Shown: positions 8,787-18,346, counted from the first letter of the stretch. The stretch: DNA of 64,000 nt from Meridianimarinicoccus marinus (GCF_040689105.1 NZ_JBFBVU010000022.1:1-64000); one strand, 5' to 3'. A program made the numbers and translations. The notes: generated by a model from the sequence alone, not told the origin.

Positions 8787-10076
8787 TTAACCGGCCTGAA
8801 GCCGATCCAAGCGCAGTTGCGCGGCGCGGCGATGGCCGTCCAGACCTTCGCTGCGGCTTTGGCGCACGGCGGGCGGGGCCACGGCGCGCACGCCTTCCGG
8901 CTCCATCCACTGATGGGTGGCCACCTTCACATAGGCACCGACCCAAAGCCCGCCGGTATAGCGCCCGGCCGCCATGGTCGGCAGGGTGTGGTTGGTGCCG
9001 CAGCATTTGTCGGAATAGACCACGCTGGCCAGTTCGCCGATGAACAGCGAGCCGTAGTGGCGCAGCTTGCGTGCTGTGGCCTGCGGGTCGGCGGTGTGCA
9101 CCTGCAGATGTTCTGCCGCGATGTGGTCGGAATAGGCCAGCATCGCCGCCTCATCCGCAGCCACGGCAATCTCGCCATAGTCCTGCCACGCGACGCTGGC
9201 AGTCGCCGCCGTTGCCAATTCGCCCAACTGACGGGTGACCTCGGCAATGACCCGGTCGGCCAAAGCGCCATCGGTGGTGATCAGCCCGACCCGCGTGCGC
9301 ACGTCATGCTCGGCCTGCGCCAGCAGATCGGTGGCGATGGTCTCGGCATCGCCGGTGCTGTCGGCAAGGGTGTAGATCTCGGAAGGGCCGGCCAGCTGAT
9401 CGATCCCGACGGGGCCGAAGACCTGCCGCTTGGCCTCATTCACGAAGGCGTTGCCGGGGCCAACGATCTTGTCGACGCGCGGCACGGTTTGGGTGCCATA
9501 GGCCATGGCCGCAATCGCCTGCGCCCCGCCGATGCGGAAGATCCGGTCGGCACCTGACAGGTGACACCCCGCCACCATAGCCTCATGCGCATTGGGCGGC
9601 AGGCAGGCGATGATTTCCTCCACTCCCGCAACGCGAGCCGGCACGATGGTCATGATCGGCGCGGACAGCAGCGGATAGCGCCCGCCGGGTACATAGCAGC
9701 CCACCCGTTCCAGCGGAATTATCCGGTGACCCAGATGCACTCCGGGCCGGATTTCAACCTCCAGCGGCAACATCGTGTCCCGTTGCGCCTCGGCAAAGGC
9801 GCGCACATTGGCGATGGCAAACTCGGTGTCCGCGCGGGTCTGGGGGTCGAGCGTCGCAACAGCCGCCTCGCGCTGCGCCATGCTGACTTCGAAGGAGTCC
9901 AGGTCGGAGTTGTCGAACTTCCTGGCATAGGCGCGCACGGCCGCGTCGCCATCTGATCGGACCGCAGTCAATACCCCGGCCACGGTCGCCACGATATCCT
10001 GTGCATCGGTCGCGGCATTACGCACTGGGGCCTTTCGATGCTGGATTCCGGGAAAGGAGATGTCGGTATCGGCCAC
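8787..10076 (-). CDS. HisD-family (histidinol/sulfopropanediol dehydrogenase-like) NAD-dependent dehydrogenase
   Basis: A 429-residue HisD homologue that oxidises an alcohol to a carboxylate or aldehyde with NAD. The zinc-site residues of HisD are recognisable: Gln254 and His257 (AQAEHD), Asp356 (YSDKCCGTNH) and His415 (EGLDGH). The catalytic Glu322-His323 pair (AEHLQVH) and the NAD loop KIVGPGNAFVNEAKR are present. GTNHTLPT...GRYTGGL resembles the catabolic HpsN branch more than biosynthetic HisD. It points toward the RraA-like gene and converges with it 73 bases away. A second HisD-family tail lies at the left window edge, so the locus holds two such enzymes. The substrate is not assignable. 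Confidence 0.85.
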   Translation of the reverse strand: MADTDISFPGIQHRKAPVRNAATDAQDIVATVAGVLTAVRSDGDAAVRAYARKFDNSDLDSFEVSMAQREAAVATLDPQTRADTEFAIANVRAFAEAQRDTMLPLEVEIRPGVHLGHRIIPLERVGCYVPGGRYPLLSAPIMTIVPARVAGVEEIIACLPPNAHEAMVAGCHLSGADRIFRIGGAQAIAAMAYGTQTVPRVDKIVGPGNAFVNEAKRQVFGPVGIDQLAGPSEIYTLADSTGDAETIATDLLAQAEHDVRTRVGLITTDGALADRVIAEVTRQLGELATAATASVAWQDYGEIAVAADEAAMLAYSDHIAAEHLQVHTADPQATARKLRHYGSLFIGELASVVYSDKCCGTNHTLPTMAAGRYTGGLWVGAYVKVATHQWMEPEGVRAVAPPAVRQSRSEGLDGHRRAAQLRLDRLQAG

Positions 10077-10684
10077 GATCAGGAGTCCTTCTTTTGGGTT
10101 CTGGAAAATCTAGACGGGGCGCGATGACTTTGCAAACGTATTTGTTAACGGCGGAATTGCAGCGCCATTGTCCTTATATACACTAATATTTAAATCACGA
10201 TAAGCGTTTTGCATTCGCTTTCAATTTAGTCGAACTTGATCCTGCAGAACAACACACTTCCGTGCCCGACTCACCACGACCTGCACAAGAAGAGACGCCG
10301 AGATTCCGGTAGTGCATCATCGGGTCCAGCCGCGTGCCAGCCATCAAGACTGGGGATAGAAGGCGCGAACAACCGGTCTCCGCCCGGGCGTTTCTCCCTG
10401 CCAGACATGCTGACACTTTGGTTCCGAACACCGCCTTGCCCGTTTTGGTAGAACAAAAAACCCGCATCTCCGGGTTCCAACTCTTTCCCCCAGAGGCTAA
10501 GAACACCGAAGGCAGGCCGATCCATGGCCGCCGCAGGCCGGATGGACGGAACAACGATTTTCACGGGAGGGTGCCTGCCGCACGGCAAAACAGTGTCGCG
10601 TTCGGTATTGGCAGCAGGTGGTACTTGCGGATCTGTGCGGCAGACGCACCGGCCCACTTCCCCCAGCTTTGAGGAACGTGACAC
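10077..10684. other. 608-base intergenic region between divergent genes
   Basis: Between the minus-strand HisD-like gene and the plus-strand SDR. The first 150 bases are markedly AT-rich for this genome (TTATATACACTAATATTTAA near 10175) and probably hold promoters for both directions. The rest returns to normal composition. Short open frames on both strands match nothing I recognise. GAGGAACG precedes the SDR start. No operator can be assigned. Confidence 0.4.
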
Positions 10685-11437
10685 ATGAACACCCTTGATC
10701 TGAACGGACGCCGGGCCGTCATTACCGGAGGCGCGCGCGGCATGGGCTTTGGCATCGCCGAGAAGATCCTTGCCAGCGGCGGCGCAGTGGATCTGTGGGA
10801 CATCAATCCTGCGCTTCTGGAAACCGCCCGGCAATCGCTGTCCTCGTTCGGGCCGGTGTCTGCCCGCACGGTCGATGTCTCGGATTACGCCAGTGTCGAG
10901 GCCGGCGCAAAAGCCGCCAGCACGGCAATGGGTGGCATCGACATTCTTGTGAATGCCGCCGGGATCGCCGGGGTCAACACGCCGCTGGCGGACTATCCTT
11001 TGGACACATGGAACGCGGTCCTGAACGTGAACCTGAACGGCACCTTCCATACTTGCCGCGCCGTGGTGCCCTACATGGCGCAGAACGATTATGGCCGGAT
11101 CGTCAACATCGCGTCGATGGCGGGCAAGGACGGCAACCCGAATGCCAGCGCCTATTCGGTGTCAAAGGCCGGTGTCATCGGCCTGACCAAGTCGCTGGGC
11201 AAAGAACTGGCCAGGACCGGGATCCGCGTCAATGTGGTCTGCCCCGCAGTGATCGAGACCGAGATGCTGGCCGATGTGACCGAGGAACAGATCGGCTATA
11301 TGCTGGCCAAGATCCCGATGGGGCGCATGGGCAGCGTGGCCGAGATCGCGGCCATGGTCAGCTGGATGTGCAGCGCGGAATGCTCCTATTCGACCGGGGC
11401 CGTCTTCGACCTGTCCGGCGGGCGCGCCACCTATTGA
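10685..11437 (+). CDS. SDR-family oxidoreductase (FabG-like)
   Basis: A 250-residue classical short-chain dehydrogenase. The cofactor motif GGARGMG lies near residues 15-21, NAAG in the middle, and the catalytic Ser and YSVSK follow; IRVNVVCPAVIETEM is the usual SDR C-terminal block. The acidic WDIN after beta-2 favours NAD over NADP. GAGGAACG lies upstream of ATG 10685. It is transcribed alone, with a strong terminator right after the stop. It may belong to the same catabolic regulon as the HisD-like gene facing it, which is inference from position. The substrate is unknown. Confidence 0.85.
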   Translation: MNTLDLNGRRAVITGGARGMGFGIAEKILASGGAVDLWDINPALLETARQSLSSFGPVSARTVDVSDYASVEAGAKAASTAMGGIDILVNAAGIAGVNTPLADYPLDTWNAVLNVNLNGTFHTCRAVVPYMAQNDYGRIVNIASMAGKDGNPNASAYSVSKAGVIGLTKSLGKELARTGIRVNVVCPAVIETEMLADVTEEQIGYMLAKIPMGRMGSVAEIAAMVSWMCSAECSYSTGAVFDLSGGRATY

Positions 11438-11446
11438 GAAACATCT

Positions 11447-11494
11447 ACTGTCCCGAGGCCCGGTGGCGCCTTGGGACAGTCCCCCCAATTTTTT
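11447..11494 (+). terminator. Rho-independent terminator after SDR
   Basis: A 13-base-pair stem (arms 11447-11459 and 11468-11480, ACTGTCCCGAGGC against GCCTTGGGACAGT with one G-U pair) encloses an eight-base loop. A TTTTTT run follows at 11489-11494. It starts ten bases after the SDR stop and isolates that gene from the nuclease operon downstream. Confidence 0.75.
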
Positions 11495-11568
11495 GCGATG
11501 CGCCAATCTGACAGGTGCAGACGAATGGCCGTTGCATCGACTCGACGCCTTCCAGATGCTGCGCGCAC

Positions 11569-12819
11569 ATGTTCAGATTTATTCATTCCGCCGACCTCCA
11601 CATCGATTCCCCGCTCAAGAGCCTTGCCCTGAAGGACGAGGAACTTGCCCTGCGTGTCGGATCGGCCACCCGTCAGGCCCTGCAAGTCATCGTGGACACG
11701 TGCATCACGCAGAAAGCCCACGCCCTGCTGATCAGCGGCGACCTGTTCGATGGCGATATCAAGAGCATGAAGACCGCAGCCTTCGTCACCGGCCAGTTCG
11801 AACGTCTGAACAGCGCCGGCATTCGCGTCTTCCTGATCCGCGGCAACCATGACGCCGAAAGCACGCCGTCGCGCGAGATCCAGATGCCGCCCAACGTGAC
11901 CCTGTTCTCGGGCCACGGCGGCGTCGTCGAGATCCCCGAACACGGTGTGGCCATCCACGGCGTCAGCTTCAGCCAGCCCTCGGCCCCGGACAGCCTTCTG
12001 CCCCGGTTGAGGGCGCCGGTGGCGGGGCTGTTCAACATCGGGCTGCTGCACACCAGCCTCGCCGGGGCGGCGGGGCATGACACCTACGCGCCCTGCAGCC
12101 TGCGCGAGTTGACCGGGCATGGCTTCGACTACTGGGCCTTGGGTCATATTCATCGCCGCAAGATCTACGCAGAACACCCGTTCATCGTCATGCCCGGCAT
12201 GCCGCAGGGCCGCGATATCGGCGAAGCCGGGCCCAAAAGCGCAACGCTGGTCACGGTCGAGGATGGCCATGCCACGCTGGAAGAGATCCCCACCTCGGTC
12301 GTGATCTTCGAGGCGGTGGCCTGTGATCTGGGCCAGATCGACGATTGGCGCGACGCACAGGGCGCGGTTCTGGACCGATTGCGCGACAGGGCCGGGCAGT
12401 GCGGCGCGGCTTTTCTGGTGGCGCGCGTGACCCTGACCGGCACCACCGACCTGGCATGGAAGATTCGCCGGGATCAGGATCAGTTTCAGTTTCAATTGTC
12501 CGAGGCCCTTGTCGGGATCGGAGGGATTGCCATCGAGAAGCTGGAAGTTGCGCTGTCCGCGCACCCCCGCTCCGCGCCGGATGGCATTGCCGGGGCCGAG
12601 CTGGCAGGCCTCATGCAGGAGTTGATCGCAACCCCGGCCTTCGAGGAACGCGCCGTGGAACTTGTGCGCGCCCTGGCCAGCGAATTGCCCCCCGACATCC
12701 GCGACGCCCTTGGTGCAATCGAGGATGAACTGACCGCCCTGGCCAAGACCCTGACCGCCGAGGGGGTCGAGGATATTGCCGCCCGCCTCGCAGCCCCGCA
12801 GGGCGGAGACACAACGTGA
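11569..12819 (+). CDS. YhaO-like DNA repair exonuclease (SbcD-type metallophosphoesterase)
   Basis: A 416-residue Mre11/SbcD-family protein. The calcineurin-like metal site reads in order: HSADLHID (residues 6-13), SGDLFDG, RGNHD, LLHT and LGHIH, all with intact ligands. A C-terminal capping region of about 170 residues follows. With its partner it should form a DNA-end processing complex in the cytoplasm. I chose ATG 11569, which begins the conserved MFRFIHSADLH; the upstream 18 codons look unconserved. Its stop overlaps the SMC-like gene (GTGA/TGATG), as in YhaO-YhaN pairs elsewhere. Confidence 0.88.
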   Translation: MFRFIHSADLHIDSPLKSLALKDEELALRVGSATRQALQVIVDTCITQKAHALLISGDLFDGDIKSMKTAAFVTGQFERLNSAGIRVFLIRGNHDAESTPSREIQMPPNVTLFSGHGGVVEIPEHGVAIHGVSFSQPSAPDSLLPRLRAPVAGLFNIGLLHTSLAGAAGHDTYAPCSLRELTGHGFDYWALGHIHRRKIYAEHPFIVMPGMPQGRDIGEAGPKSATLVTVEDGHATLEEIPTSVVIFEAVACDLGQIDDWRDAQGAVLDRLRDRAGQCGAAFLVARVTLTGTTDLAWKIRRDQDQFQFQLSEALVGIGGIAIEKLEVALSAHPRSAPDGIAGAELAGLMQELIATPAFEERAVELVRALASELPPDIRDALGAIEDELTALAKTLTAEGVEDIAARLAAPQGGDTT

Positions 12820-15800
12820 TGCGGCTTCGGCGCCTCGATCTGACCCGCTTTGGCCGCTTCACGGATTTTTCCATCGACTTTGGCGTGCACAGCCCGGACC
12901 GGTCCGACCTGCATGTGATCTATGGCCCCAACGAGGCCGGCAAGACGACCGCCTTCGAAGGCTACCTGGATCTGCTCTACGGGATGCCGACGCGCAGCCC
13001 CTATAATTTCCACCACGATTATGACCGGATGCGGGTCGGGGGCGTGCTGGAGATCGACGGAAGCCCGGTCGGTCTGACCCGGATCAAGCGACAGAAAAAC
13101 AGCCTTCTGGATGCAAACGACCAACCCGTGGGGGAAACCGTCCTCGCGGGCGCGCTGGCGGGCATCACCCGCGAACAATACCGCGCCATGTTCTCGCTGG
13201 ACGACGACACCATCGAGGCAGGCGGCAATGACATCCTTGCCAGCGGCGGCAACCTTGGCGAGCTTCTGTTCTCGGCGGCGGCGGGTCTGTCGGACATGAC
13301 CCGAACTCTGGAACGCCTGCGAACCGGGGCCGAGGCGTTTCACAAACCGAAAGGCCGCAAGACACAGCTGGCCCTCGGCAAGCACGTCCTTGCCGATCTG
13401 CAAAAGCAAATCCGGGACAACGACCTGACGGCCAGCCGCTATCACCGCCTGAAGAAAGACCTTGAGACCGCCCGGCAGAACGACGCCGACGCCCGCGCCG
13501 CCCGGAAGGCGATCCAGTCCGACCTGTCGCACGCCCGCGCCATCGCGGACGGCCTGCCGCTTCTGGTGCGCCTCCGGCAGGCCGAGGACGACCTGGCGCC
13601 TTTCGCCGCCTATCCGACCGTGCCGGACCAATGGGTGAAAGAGGCCAACAGCCTGAAGGAGGCCGAGGCCACGGCGCGCACCCGGCAATCCGAGGCGCGG
13701 CAGTCCATCGACCAGATGACACGGGATGCAGAGGCGGCAGAGCTTGATCCGCAGGTTCTGGCCCAACGCGACCGGATCGATCAGGTGATGGACAGACCCT
13801 GGGCGCGGGCCGTGGACGCCGAGGACGATCTGCCCAAACGGCGTGAAACACGCCTTGAGCTTGAGGCCGACATCCGCGCCCTGCACCGCGATCTGGATTG
13901 GCCGTCGGACACCGCCCCGCCGGGCGAGGCCGCGCTGGCTGCCAAGGAAGCCCTCGCCCGCGCCGTCGAGGCCGCACACCGCACGCTGGACGATCGCCGG
14001 CGGGAATGCGACGCGGCCGCCGAAACGCTCGCCCGCGTGGTGGAAGAGACACCGGCAGAGGACGACGCAGACCCGACCGATCTGCGGGCGACCCTGACCG
14101 CCTTGACCCCAGACCTTCTTGCCGAGCGCAAGGACCGGGCTGATGACGCGCTTGCCACCATCGAGACGGAGCTCGCGCACGACTGTGCCGGCCTTCTGCC
14201 CTGGCGCGGGACGCCCGAAACCCTGCCGGACCTTCTGGTGTCTGACGCGCAGCTTGCGCGGCGTCTGGAGACCTGGCGCCTGTGCCTGCAAACCCTTGAA
14301 AGGGCGCAGGACAAGCGCGCCAGCGCAAAGCTGGATCTGGAAAAATTGACGGCCCGGTTTGACGAACTTTCGCGGGCTTGCGGCGGCGTAACCGATGCCG
14401 AGGCAGATGCCGCGCGGCAGCAGCGTGATACCCTGTGGCAAACACATGAGACCACCCTGTCGCACGCCACGGCGCAGGCCTTCCATCGCCAGATGCTGGT
14501 ACACGACACCCTGCAGGACGCACGTCTTGGCATGGCGCAGGACCGCGCCCGGATTCGTGACGCGAAGGTGGCCGTGTCCGAGGCAAGGGCGGTCTGGTCC
14601 GAGGCAGACACCACCTGTCAGACGGCCATCGCGGCCCGCGACGCCTTGTTGGCGGAGTTTCGGGCCCTGCTCGCAGGTTTCGGCTTGCCGGAAGACTTCA
14701 ATCCGCTGGACCTGCAGGACTGGCACGCCCGGTTGCGCCGTGCGCACGACACATCCGAAAAGCGCGCGCGGGCGCAAGACGCGCTTGCGGCTAGCAAGGC
14801 GGTGGCCGCTGAAGCTGCGGGATGCTTGCGGGAGGTGCTCGGCCTGCCGCACAGAGACAGGACACCGCTGGCGCGGCTTGCGGACCTGGCCACGGACGAG
14901 GGGGATCGGCGGGCCAAAATTGCCGCGCAAAATGCCGCGTCGCGCAAGTCCCTGCAGGCCGCGCAACACGCCCATCAGAAGCGCGTCGCCGCGCTGAAAG
15001 AGGCCGAAGTCGCCTTTGATGCGGCGACCCTGGATTGGGAAGCTGCCGGCAAGGACTTGCCCGTCCCGCTGCGCAGGCCATCGGGTTTTCTCGACGCACT
15101 GCCCCGCTTGCGAAAGCTCCTGCAGACCGTTGCCAGTCGCGACGGGCTGCAGGAGCGTATTCTGGCCATGGAGCAGGACTTTGACGACTTTCGCCTTTCG
15201 GTCGACCGTCTGGCCCGCGATCTGGGCGAAACGGTACAGGACAATCCGCTCGCCACCGCATCGGCCCTGAAACGGCGTCTTGATACGGCCAAGGCTGCCG
15301 CGTCCGCGCAAGACGCTCGGTTGGAGCAGATCGCCCGGCACCAGCGGACGGAAGCTACAACCTCCGCGAAACTGCGCGACGTGGACGCTGCATTGCGAAA
15401 GATGGCGCAGGGCTTCCCCGACGCCGAAGCCCTCCAGACCGCCGCTGACCTTGTCGATGCCGTGTCGAAGGCGCGCGAGGCCGAGACCCTGCGCGGCAGG
15501 ATCACGGCCCAGAAGAACGACATTGCCGCACGGCTGGGCTGCAAGGATTTCCCGGCCGCCGCCGCCCTGCTGGAGGCCCATGACCTGCCCGGGATCAGCA
15601 CCCAATGCGCCACCCTTGAACGGGATCTGGCAGCGGCTGACCGGGAGGTGGATCTGGCCATCGGAAACCTGCGTATTGCGGAAAAAGAGTTGCAGGCCCT
15701 CGGCGGCGACGATGCGGTGGCCCGCCTGTCGGAACAGGCGACGACCCTGGCGCTCGACCTTGCCGAAAAGGCCCGCCGCTACCTTCGGGTGCAGATCGGC

Positions 15801-16262
15801 CTTGCAGCCGCGGAACTGGCGCTTGGCCAGTATCGCGACGCCCATCGCAGCGGCATGCTGGCGGCAACGGCCGAGGCTTTCAGAACCCTCACCTCGGGAA
15901 GTTACGAGGACCTGAAGACCCAGACCGATGGCGACAAGGAAATCCTGTTGGCCCTGCGCGCCGAGGACAAGCGGTCGGTGGCCGCCGCCGAGATGTCGAA
16001 GGGTACGCGGTTTCAACTTTACCTTGCGCTGCGACTGGCCGGGTATCGCGAATATGCCGCCAAGGGGATCGCGCTGCCGTTTCTGGCCGATGACATCATG
16101 GAAACCTTCGACAACACCCGCACCTCGGCAGCGATCAGCCTGCTGCGGGAAATGGGGCGTCACGGTCAGGCGCTTTATTTCACCCATCACGAACACGTGG
16201 TGGATCTGGCTCGTGACATCTGCGGCGACGATCTGAGGATCCATGACATCTCGCGCCAATGA
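12816..16262 (+). CDS. YhaN-like SMC/Rad50-type ATPase
   Basis: A 1,148-residue coiled-coil ATPase, the partner of the YhaO-like nuclease. The Walker A motif GPNEAGKTT is near residue 37. Long Ala/Arg/Glu/Asp-rich heptad segments occupy about residues 180-1000, and the C-terminal ABC half has GTRFQLYLALRL and a Walker B-like LPFLADDIMETFD. The architecture matches Rad50/SbcC without a visible zinc-hook CxxC. Translation may start at GTG 12816 or ATG 12819, both overlapping the previous stop. The pair probably handles DNA ends or replication-associated breaks; a phage-defence role is possible but there are no other defence genes beside it. Confidence 0.87.
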   Translation: MMRLRRLDLTRFGRFTDFSIDFGVHSPDRSDLHVIYGPNEAGKTTAFEGYLDLLYGMPTRSPYNFHHDYDRMRVGGVLEIDGSPVGLTRIKRQKNSLLDANDQPVGETVLAGALAGITREQYRAMFSLDDDTIEAGGNDILASGGNLGELLFSAAAGLSDMTRTLERLRTGAEAFHKPKGRKTQLALGKHVLADLQKQIRDNDLTASRYHRLKKDLETARQNDADARAARKAIQSDLSHARAIADGLPLLVRLRQAEDDLAPFAAYPTVPDQWVKEANSLKEAEATARTRQSEARQSIDQMTRDAEAAELDPQVLAQRDRIDQVMDRPWARAVDAEDDLPKRRETRLELEADIRALHRDLDWPSDTAPPGEAALAAKEALARAVEAAHRTLDDRRRECDAAAETLARVVEETPAEDDADPTDLRATLTALTPDLLAERKDRADDALATIETELAHDCAGLLPWRGTPETLPDLLVSDAQLARRLETWRLCLQTLERAQDKRASAKLDLEKLTARFDELSRACGGVTDAEADAARQQRDTLWQTHETTLSHATAQAFHRQMLVHDTLQDARLGMAQDRARIRDAKVAVSEARAVWSEADTTCQTAIAARDALLAEFRALLAGFGLPEDFNPLDLQDWHARLRRAHDTSEKRARAQDALAASKAVAAEAAGCLREVLGLPHRDRTPLARLADLATDEGDRRAKIAAQNAASRKSLQAAQHAHQKRVAALKEAEVAFDAATLDWEAAGKDLPVPLRRPSGFLDALPRLRKLLQTVASRDGLQERILAMEQDFDDFRLSVDRLARDLGETVQDNPLATASALKRRLDTAKAAASAQDARLEQIARHQRTEATTSAKLRDVDAALRKMAQGFPDAEALQTAADLVDAVSKAREAETLRGRITAQKNDIAARLGCKDFPAAAALLEAHDLPGISTQCATLERDLAAADREVDLAIGNLRIAEKELQALGGDDAVARLSEQATTLALDLAEKARRYLRVQIGLAAAELALGQYRDAHRSGMLAATAEAFRTLTSGSYEDLKTQTDGDKEILLALRAEDKRSVAAAEMSKGTRFQLYLALRLAGYREYAAKGIALPFLADDIMETFDNTRTSAAISLLREMGRHGQALYFTHHEHVVDLARDICGDDLRIHDISRQ

Positions 16263-16411
16263 CGCGTCCGGTGCCACCCTGTGCCGAACCGCAGGGCTTC
16301 CGACGTAAACTCTTGCGGGGCCTGAAGAAACCATACCACCATCATTGCCTTGCCGACGTGCCCGGTGCTAGCCTCTGGCCAACGCAAACTGGCGGGGAGG
16401 CCAAACAGCAC

Positions 16412-16834
16412 ATGCCCGGACTTACAAAGTCACTGTGGGTGTCGATTGCTCTTCTGGGACTGGCAAGCGCCGTTGCGGCCGAAGGCGACAAGACGCGTCG
16501 CGCCGAACGGCTTGACCCGCTGGTTCTGGATGCCGCCACCGGGTTTTCCATCACCAGCTACGAGATCGAAACCGGGGTGTATTACCGCTGGCGCATTCAG
16601 GCTGACGGGCTGGAGGAATACAAACTGCTGGCCCCGGGCCTGTTCCGCGAAAGCTGGATCGACCAGGTGGTGATCGAGGACAAGGAGGTCAAACCCTTCG
16701 GACTTCACGCCGTTGAATTCGACGACGAGGGCGAGATCGACATCTGGTTCATCCCCCAGCGGCCGGGCGAATACCCGTTCTACGTCGAGGGTCTGGATAC
16801 CCAGGGGTTCCGCGGAGTTTTCGTCGTCAGATGA
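16412..16834 (+). CDS. Exported cupredoxin-like protein
   Basis: A 140-residue exported protein with an N-terminal signal peptide (MPGLTKSLWVSIALLGLASAV). The body reads as a small beta-sandwich ending in IWFIPQRPGEYPFYVEGLD, the pattern of the C-terminal strands in EfeO/CopC-like cupredoxin domains. The usual Cys of a type I copper site is absent, so copper binding is uncertain. GGCGGGGAGG precedes ATG 16412. The stop overlaps the ankyrin gene (ATGA). Its position at the head of a PQQ alcohol dehydrogenase locus suggests an accessory periplasmic role, perhaps in metal handling or electron transfer. Confidence 0.6.
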   Translation: MPGLTKSLWVSIALLGLASAVAAEGDKTRRAERLDPLVLDAATGFSITSYEIETGVYYRWRIQADGLEEYKLLAPGLFRESWIDQVVIEDKEVKPFGLHAVEFDDEGEIDIWFIPQRPGEYPFYVEGLDTQGFRGVFVVR

Positions 16835-17739
16835 TCCGGCCTGTTTCGCTGTCGCTTGTCATTCTGGCCACCGCTGCGGCGGTTCAGGCGCAACCTGCCA
16901 AGCCGGTCTGCGCGGCGCTGGATGTTCGCATCGCGCAATCGCCCGCCCATCTGGAAGGCCGGATCCTGAACGAGGCGCTGTTCGAAGCCGCCGCCCTGAA
17001 CTGCCCCGAGATTGCCTCGCGGCTGCTGGAGATGGGCGCCTCGGTCGAAGCCCGCAACCGCTTTGGCGGGACGCCCCTGAACGTGGCGGCGGCACGCGGC
17101 GCGCGCGAGATCGTGGCCAGCCTGCTGGATCATGGCGCGGTTCTGGACCATGCCAACCTTGGCGGCACTACCCCGCTGCTGGCCGCTGTGCAGGCCAGCC
17201 GCCGCCGCATGGTGACCGACCTGATCGCCGCCGGGGCAAATGTGAACGTGGCCAACCGCGAGGGCATCACCCCGGTCATGGCCGCCGCTTTCGAGGGCGA
17301 CAGCCGGATGCTGGGCGCCCTGCTGGAGGCGGGCGGAGATCCCGATGTGCAGGATCGCCACGGCAAGGGCGCGCTGGTCTATGCTGCCGGGCGGGCCTTT
17401 CCCGCCATCGTCGGGCAGCTTCTGGCTGCAGGCGCTGATGCGGATCAGGTCTGGGGGTTCGATCTGACCGCGCTGATGTGGGCGGCGGGCCATGCCAATG
17501 ACGCCCCGGCGGCGGACGGGATCGAGGTGGCGCGGCAGTTGCTGGACGCCGGCGCCCTGCTGTACCGTCAGGATGACCGGGGCCGCACGGCGCTGATGAT
17601 CGCAGCCGAACGCGGGCATCTGATGATGGTGGACTACCTGTTGCAGGCGGGCGCCAATCCCGGCCTTCAGGACAAGACGGGCGCCCGCGCCGCGGATCTG
17701 GCCGCAAATGACCAGATCCGCGCGCTTCTACAACCCTGA
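16831..17739 (+). CDS. Exported ankyrin-repeat protein
   Basis: A 302-residue protein with a cleavable signal peptide (MIRPVSLSLVILATAAAVQA) and about six to seven ankyrin repeats from residue 55 to the end. Recognisable units include GGTPLNVAAARGAREIVASL, GTTPLLAAVQASRRRMVTDL, GITPVMAAAFEGDSRMLGAL and GRTALMIAAERGHLMMVDYL. Ankyrin arrays mediate protein contacts. Here it is co-translated with the cupredoxin-like gene and runs tail-to-tail with the cytochrome gene two bases away. A scaffolding role for periplasmic alcohol oxidation is inferred only from its neighbours. Confidence 0.85.
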   Translation: MIRPVSLSLVILATAAAVQAQPAKPVCAALDVRIAQSPAHLEGRILNEALFEAAALNCPEIASRLLEMGASVEARNRFGGTPLNVAAARGAREIVASLLDHGAVLDHANLGGTTPLLAAVQASRRRMVTDLIAAGANVNVANREGITPVMAAAFEGDSRMLGALLEAGGDPDVQDRHGKGALVYAAGRAFPAIVGQLLAAGADADQVWGFDLTALMWAAGHANDAPAADGIEVARQLLDAGALLYRQDDRGRTALMIAAERGHLMMVDYLLQAGANPGLQDKTGARAADLAANDQIRALLQP

Positions 17740-17741
17740 GG

Positions 17742-18326
17742 CTACTGCACCGCGATGGTCGTGAAATAGCGGGCCAACGCATCGATCGTGGGATCGTCGA
17801 GCTGCTTCATGGTGCTGTTCAGATCGGGCGCGTTCATACGCACGTCGTTCTTGAAGTCATGCATGGTCTGCACAAGATAGGCCGGCTGCTGGCCCGCGAT
17901 GCGGGGAATGCGGCTGTCACCCTGCCACTTGCCGTGACACGCGCTGCACTGACCGCCAGTGATGCCCTTTTCGGCCAGTTGATAGTCGCCGTCCTCGATC
18001 TGAGCGGGGATGGCGGGCCAGGGTTTCTCGGCGAAATAGGCCGCCAGTTCCTTGGCCTGATCCCGCGTGTATTCGGCGGCGATGCCGGTCATCAGGTCAT
18101 GCTCGCGGCGTCCGGCGGCATAGTCGCGCAACTGGGTGTAGATGTAGAAATACTCCTGCCCCCAGATGATGGGGTACTCCGGTTCAATCGGAATGCCATC
18201 CTCGCCGTGACAACTGCTGCACAGCGCGACCTCGTCTTCCAGGACGAAGTCTTCCATCGCCACTGCGGCGGGGGGGGATGCCAGGACGGCAAGGGATATT
18301 GCCAACGTGGCAAAGGGCAATCTCAT
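17742..18326 (-). CDS. Dihaem cytochrome c (c4-like)
   Basis: A 194-residue periplasmic cytochrome with a signal peptide (residues 1-23) and two haem c attachment motifs, CSSCH at 36-40 and CSACH at 127-131. The two-domain layout matches c4/c553-type dihaem cytochromes. I chose ATG 18326 because GGAGACC lies eight bases upstream. It is encoded directly downstream of the quinoprotein alcohol dehydrogenase on the same strand, so it is the likely electron acceptor that passes electrons to a terminal oxidase. A hairpin sits between the two genes. Confidence 0.88.
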   Translation of the reverse strand: MRLPFATLAISLAVLASPPAAVAMEDFVLEDEVALCSSCHGEDGIPIEPEYPIIWGQEYFYIYTQLRDYAAGRREHDLMTGIAAEYTRDQAKELAAYFAEKPWPAIPAQIEDGDYQLAEKGITGGQCSACHGKWQGDSRIPRIAGQQPAYLVQTMHDFKNDVRMNAPDLNSTMKQLDDPTIDALARYFTTIAVQ

Positions 18327-18346
18327 GTTTTGGTCTCCATGCAAAC

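Noticed and set aside
10100..10260. A LacI-type operator in the AT-rich gap before the second SDR
   Set aside because: Possible half-sites around TTTGCAAACG...TTGTTAAC have arms of only three to four matching bases, too weak to call.
11569..16262. The YhaO/YhaN pair as part of a defence island
   Set aside because: No restriction, toxin or other defence gene adjoins it. The pair alone is consistent with ordinary DNA repair.
12492..16334. A 1,280-codon open frame on the minus strand opposite the YhaN-like ATPase
   Set aside because: It mirrors the codon structure of a GC-rich gene on the other strand, has no domain I recognise and no ribosome site. The plus-strand gene has full ABC/SMC motifs.
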